From an uncultured Muribaculum sp. (GTDB taxonomy: Bacteria; Bacteroidota; Bacteroidia; Bacteroidales; Muribaculaceae), in NCBI GenBank assembly GCA_910578785.1, contig CAJTSJ010000056.1, forward strand, positions 1 to 7,400: a stretch of DNA of 7,400 bases, in the 5' to 3' direction. How positions within the stretch are numbered: position 1 is the first letter of the stretch; each line of letters begins with the position of its first letter. The notes below the pieces were generated by a model that searched no databases, had not been told where the DNA came from, and worked only from the letters and a program-made list of their open reading frames with translations. The translations under genes and the position numbers were made by a program. This document shows, piece by piece, positions 6,467 to 7,400 of this stretch.

Positions 6467-7189
6467 TTAGAAAATACGTCCGCTCAGTTTGAATGTCAGA
6501 ACAGGCCATACTTTTAGGTCGTTCATGATTTTCTGAATGTCGTTGTCGCCGTCCCCGTCATAGTTGTCCATGATGTTGCCATGGTCGGTGTAGAGCTTAG
6601 GGGTGCCGTGGAACTGGACGCCGAGTTCAATTCCGAAGTTGAGGCGGTTGTTGGGCACTGCACGGCCCCATCCGATACCAACGTAAGGCCGAACATTGTT
6701 TACTTTCAGACCGCCCTTGACGTTACCGTTCTTATCGACCGGAAGTGTATAATCGCCGATTTCCACGCCTGCGTTCTGGACATTTTCCAGGTCGGCGCTG
6801 TGTCCTTTTACCTTAAGGAGCTTATTGCCGCCGAAATACAGACCTCCGGCAACATAGAATGATCCCCAGGGCAACGGATAAATGTTGAATATAATAGAAC
6901 CCTGTGTGCGTCCGAATGCGCCTTCGAGGTCGATTGTGGTGCTTTCTGAATAGCCGTTGAGAGAATAGTCTACGTCGGCATCAGTAGTAAGCTTAAAATT
7001 GGGCATGATGGAAACTCCCGCACGCATCTGTACCCAGCGGGTGATGGGGCTTGACAGCTCTACGGACACACCGTTGAGGCCTGCGCCTACGCCGATTCCT
7101 ACATGTTTGAAGATTCCTCCCTGAGGTTGCCCTGCGAAACAATTAAGAGTTGATAATGCTATTACAATAGCGAGAAAAAACTTTTTCAT
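6467..7189 (-). CDS. Secreted outer-membrane beta-barrel protein
   Basis: A 240-residue protein of unknown function. Residues 1-20 form a signal peptide (MKKFF, then a hydrophobic core ending CFAG). The cysteine at 17 is preceded by Leu-Asn, which is not a lipobox, so signal peptidase I cleavage is expected. The mature part alternates short amphipathic strands and Gly/Asn/Asp-rich turns: GIGVGAGLNGVSVEL, QMRAGVSIMP, SIIFNIYPLP, FYVAGGLYFGG, VRPYVGIGWG, LNFGIELGVQF. It ends in Phe, as outer-membrane barrels usually do; about eight strands is inferred. Two loops look like calcium-type acidic motifs: DKNGN (152-156) and DYDGDGDND-like residues at 208-217. The start at 7189 is chosen over an in-frame ATG at 7255 because it begins the signal peptide and because the promoter -7 element (7250-7243) lies between the two starts. 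It is transcribed alone between its promoter and the hairpin after it. Confidence 0.82.
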   Translation of the reverse strand: MKKFFLAIVIALSTLNCFAGQPQGGIFKHVGIGVGAGLNGVSVELSSPITRWVQMRAGVSIMPNFKLTTDADVDYSLNGYSESTTIDLEGAFGRTQGSIIFNIYPLPWGSFYVAGGLYFGGNKLLKVKGHSADLENVQNAGVEIGDYTLPVDKNGNVKGGLKVNNVRPYVGIGWGRAVPNNRLNFGIELGVQFHGTPKLYTDHGNIMDNYDGDGDNDIQKIMNDLKVWPVLTFKLSGRIF

Positions 7190-7242
7190 TTGTTGCTGAT
7201 TAATGTAATAATAAAAAGGTTTGTAAAGCAAATTTTTTTTTG

Positions 7243-7274
7243 CAAAGGTAATCAAAAATGTCTAAAACAGCAAA
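7243..7274 (-). promoter_or_regulatory. Promoter of the beta-barrel gene
   Basis: On the minus strand, TTTG (7274-7271) is followed after 20 bases by TACCTTTG (7250-7243). Directly after the -7 element come one C and nine A residues (7241-7233), so transcription should begin within the A run. The leader to the ATG at 7189 would be about 50 nt, A/T-rich, with no Shine-Dalgarno site. Confidence 0.8.
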
Positions 7275-7284
7275 TAAATGTGAA

Positions 7285-7320
7285 CTCAATGGGTCTCAAT
7301 GGGTCGGTGTGGAACGGTGT
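7285..7320. repeat. Adjacent short direct repeats
   Basis: CTCAATGGGT occurs twice without a gap (7285-7294 and 7295-7304). CGGTGT occurs twice directly after it (7305-7310 and 7315-7320). The block lies just upstream of the beta-barrel promoter and between it and the insertion sequence end. It could be a regulator binding site or the repeat-rich end of a decayed mobile element; I cannot tell which. Confidence 0.55.
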
Positions 7321-7346
7321 CCAAATTAAAAGGGGGCATACCTTAT

Positions 7347-7400
7347 TGAAGTGACCCCAAAAAGTTAGACAGGTTAAACGTTATCCTGTTATATAAAGAG
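7347..7400 (+). mobile_element. End of an IS3-family (IS150-like) element, partial
   Basis: The stretch beginning TGAAGTGACCCC and continuing AAAAAGTTAGACAGG closely resembles the terminal inverted repeats of IS3-family, IS150-group elements, which start with TG and contain a CCCC-AAAAGTT-GACA core. It is oriented so that the element body lies to the right, beyond the window. No transposase coding sequence is included. The last bases, TATAAAGAG, could be the start of the orfA promoter or ribosome-binding region. The target duplication cannot be seen because only one end is present. The match is from memory of the family, not a database search. Confidence 0.6.

Noticed and set aside
7289..7354. 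A 21-codon plus-strand frame before the IS end
   Set aside because: It is very short, is made of the direct repeats, ends within the IS terminus and has no ribosome-binding site.
1..7400. CRISPR array, riboswitch, toxin-antitoxin or defence genes
   Set aside because: There are no spaced repeat arrays, no recognisable riboswitch core, and no coding sequence of these families on either strand.

Overview
The window looks like core chromosome of a gut-type Bacteroidales bacterium, most likely Muribaculaceae or a neighbouring family. The family placement is inference. The order-level call rests on four copies of the Bacteroidota promoter signature (TTTG-N20-TAnnTTTG), the general lack of Shine-Dalgarno sites, an FtsK with the Walker A form GATGQGKS, a LolA-like protein of the Bacteroidota type, and a TrxB with VRK in place of the usual HRR. 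All six protein genes and the one tRNA are on the minus strand, so the transcription order runs from high to low coordinates.

Layout, in transcription order. At the right edge, from about 7347, the terminal inverted repeat of an IS3-family (IS150-like) insertion sequence enters the window, and its body lies outside. Next to it are short direct repeats (7285-7320). Then come a promoter and a secreted outer-membrane beta-barrel protein (6467-7189), which ends in a very long hairpin (6358-6409). That hairpin overlaps the promoter of the next unit: a DedA-family membrane protein (5610-6323) followed 14 bases later by ribulose-phosphate 3-epimerase rpe (4951-5595). After a 175-base gap holding another promoter comes ftsK (1986-4775), then a LolA-like periplasmic lipoprotein chaperone (1358-1975) 10 bases downstream, then thioredoxin reductase trxB (358-1299) after a 58-base gap with a stem-loop. 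Last is a tRNA-Gln(CUG) gene (49-119) with its own promoter, a structured leader and an intrinsic terminator.

The genes are housekeeping: chromosome segregation at division (FtsK), lipoprotein delivery to the outer membrane (LolA-like), thiol redox balance (TrxB), pentose phosphate pathway (Rpe), membrane lipid carrier homeostasis (DedA) and glutamine decoding (tRNA). ftsK-lolA-trxB is probably one transcription unit and dedA-rpe another. I see no defence system, CRISPR array, biosynthetic cluster or clearly new multigene system. The points worth a second look are small-scale: a promoter embedded in a terminator-like hairpin, a promoter that fires into a nine-A run, a structured pre-tRNA leader, an in-frame 9-bp repeat in ftsK, and the IS end with a possible second, inverted IS-like end beside it.
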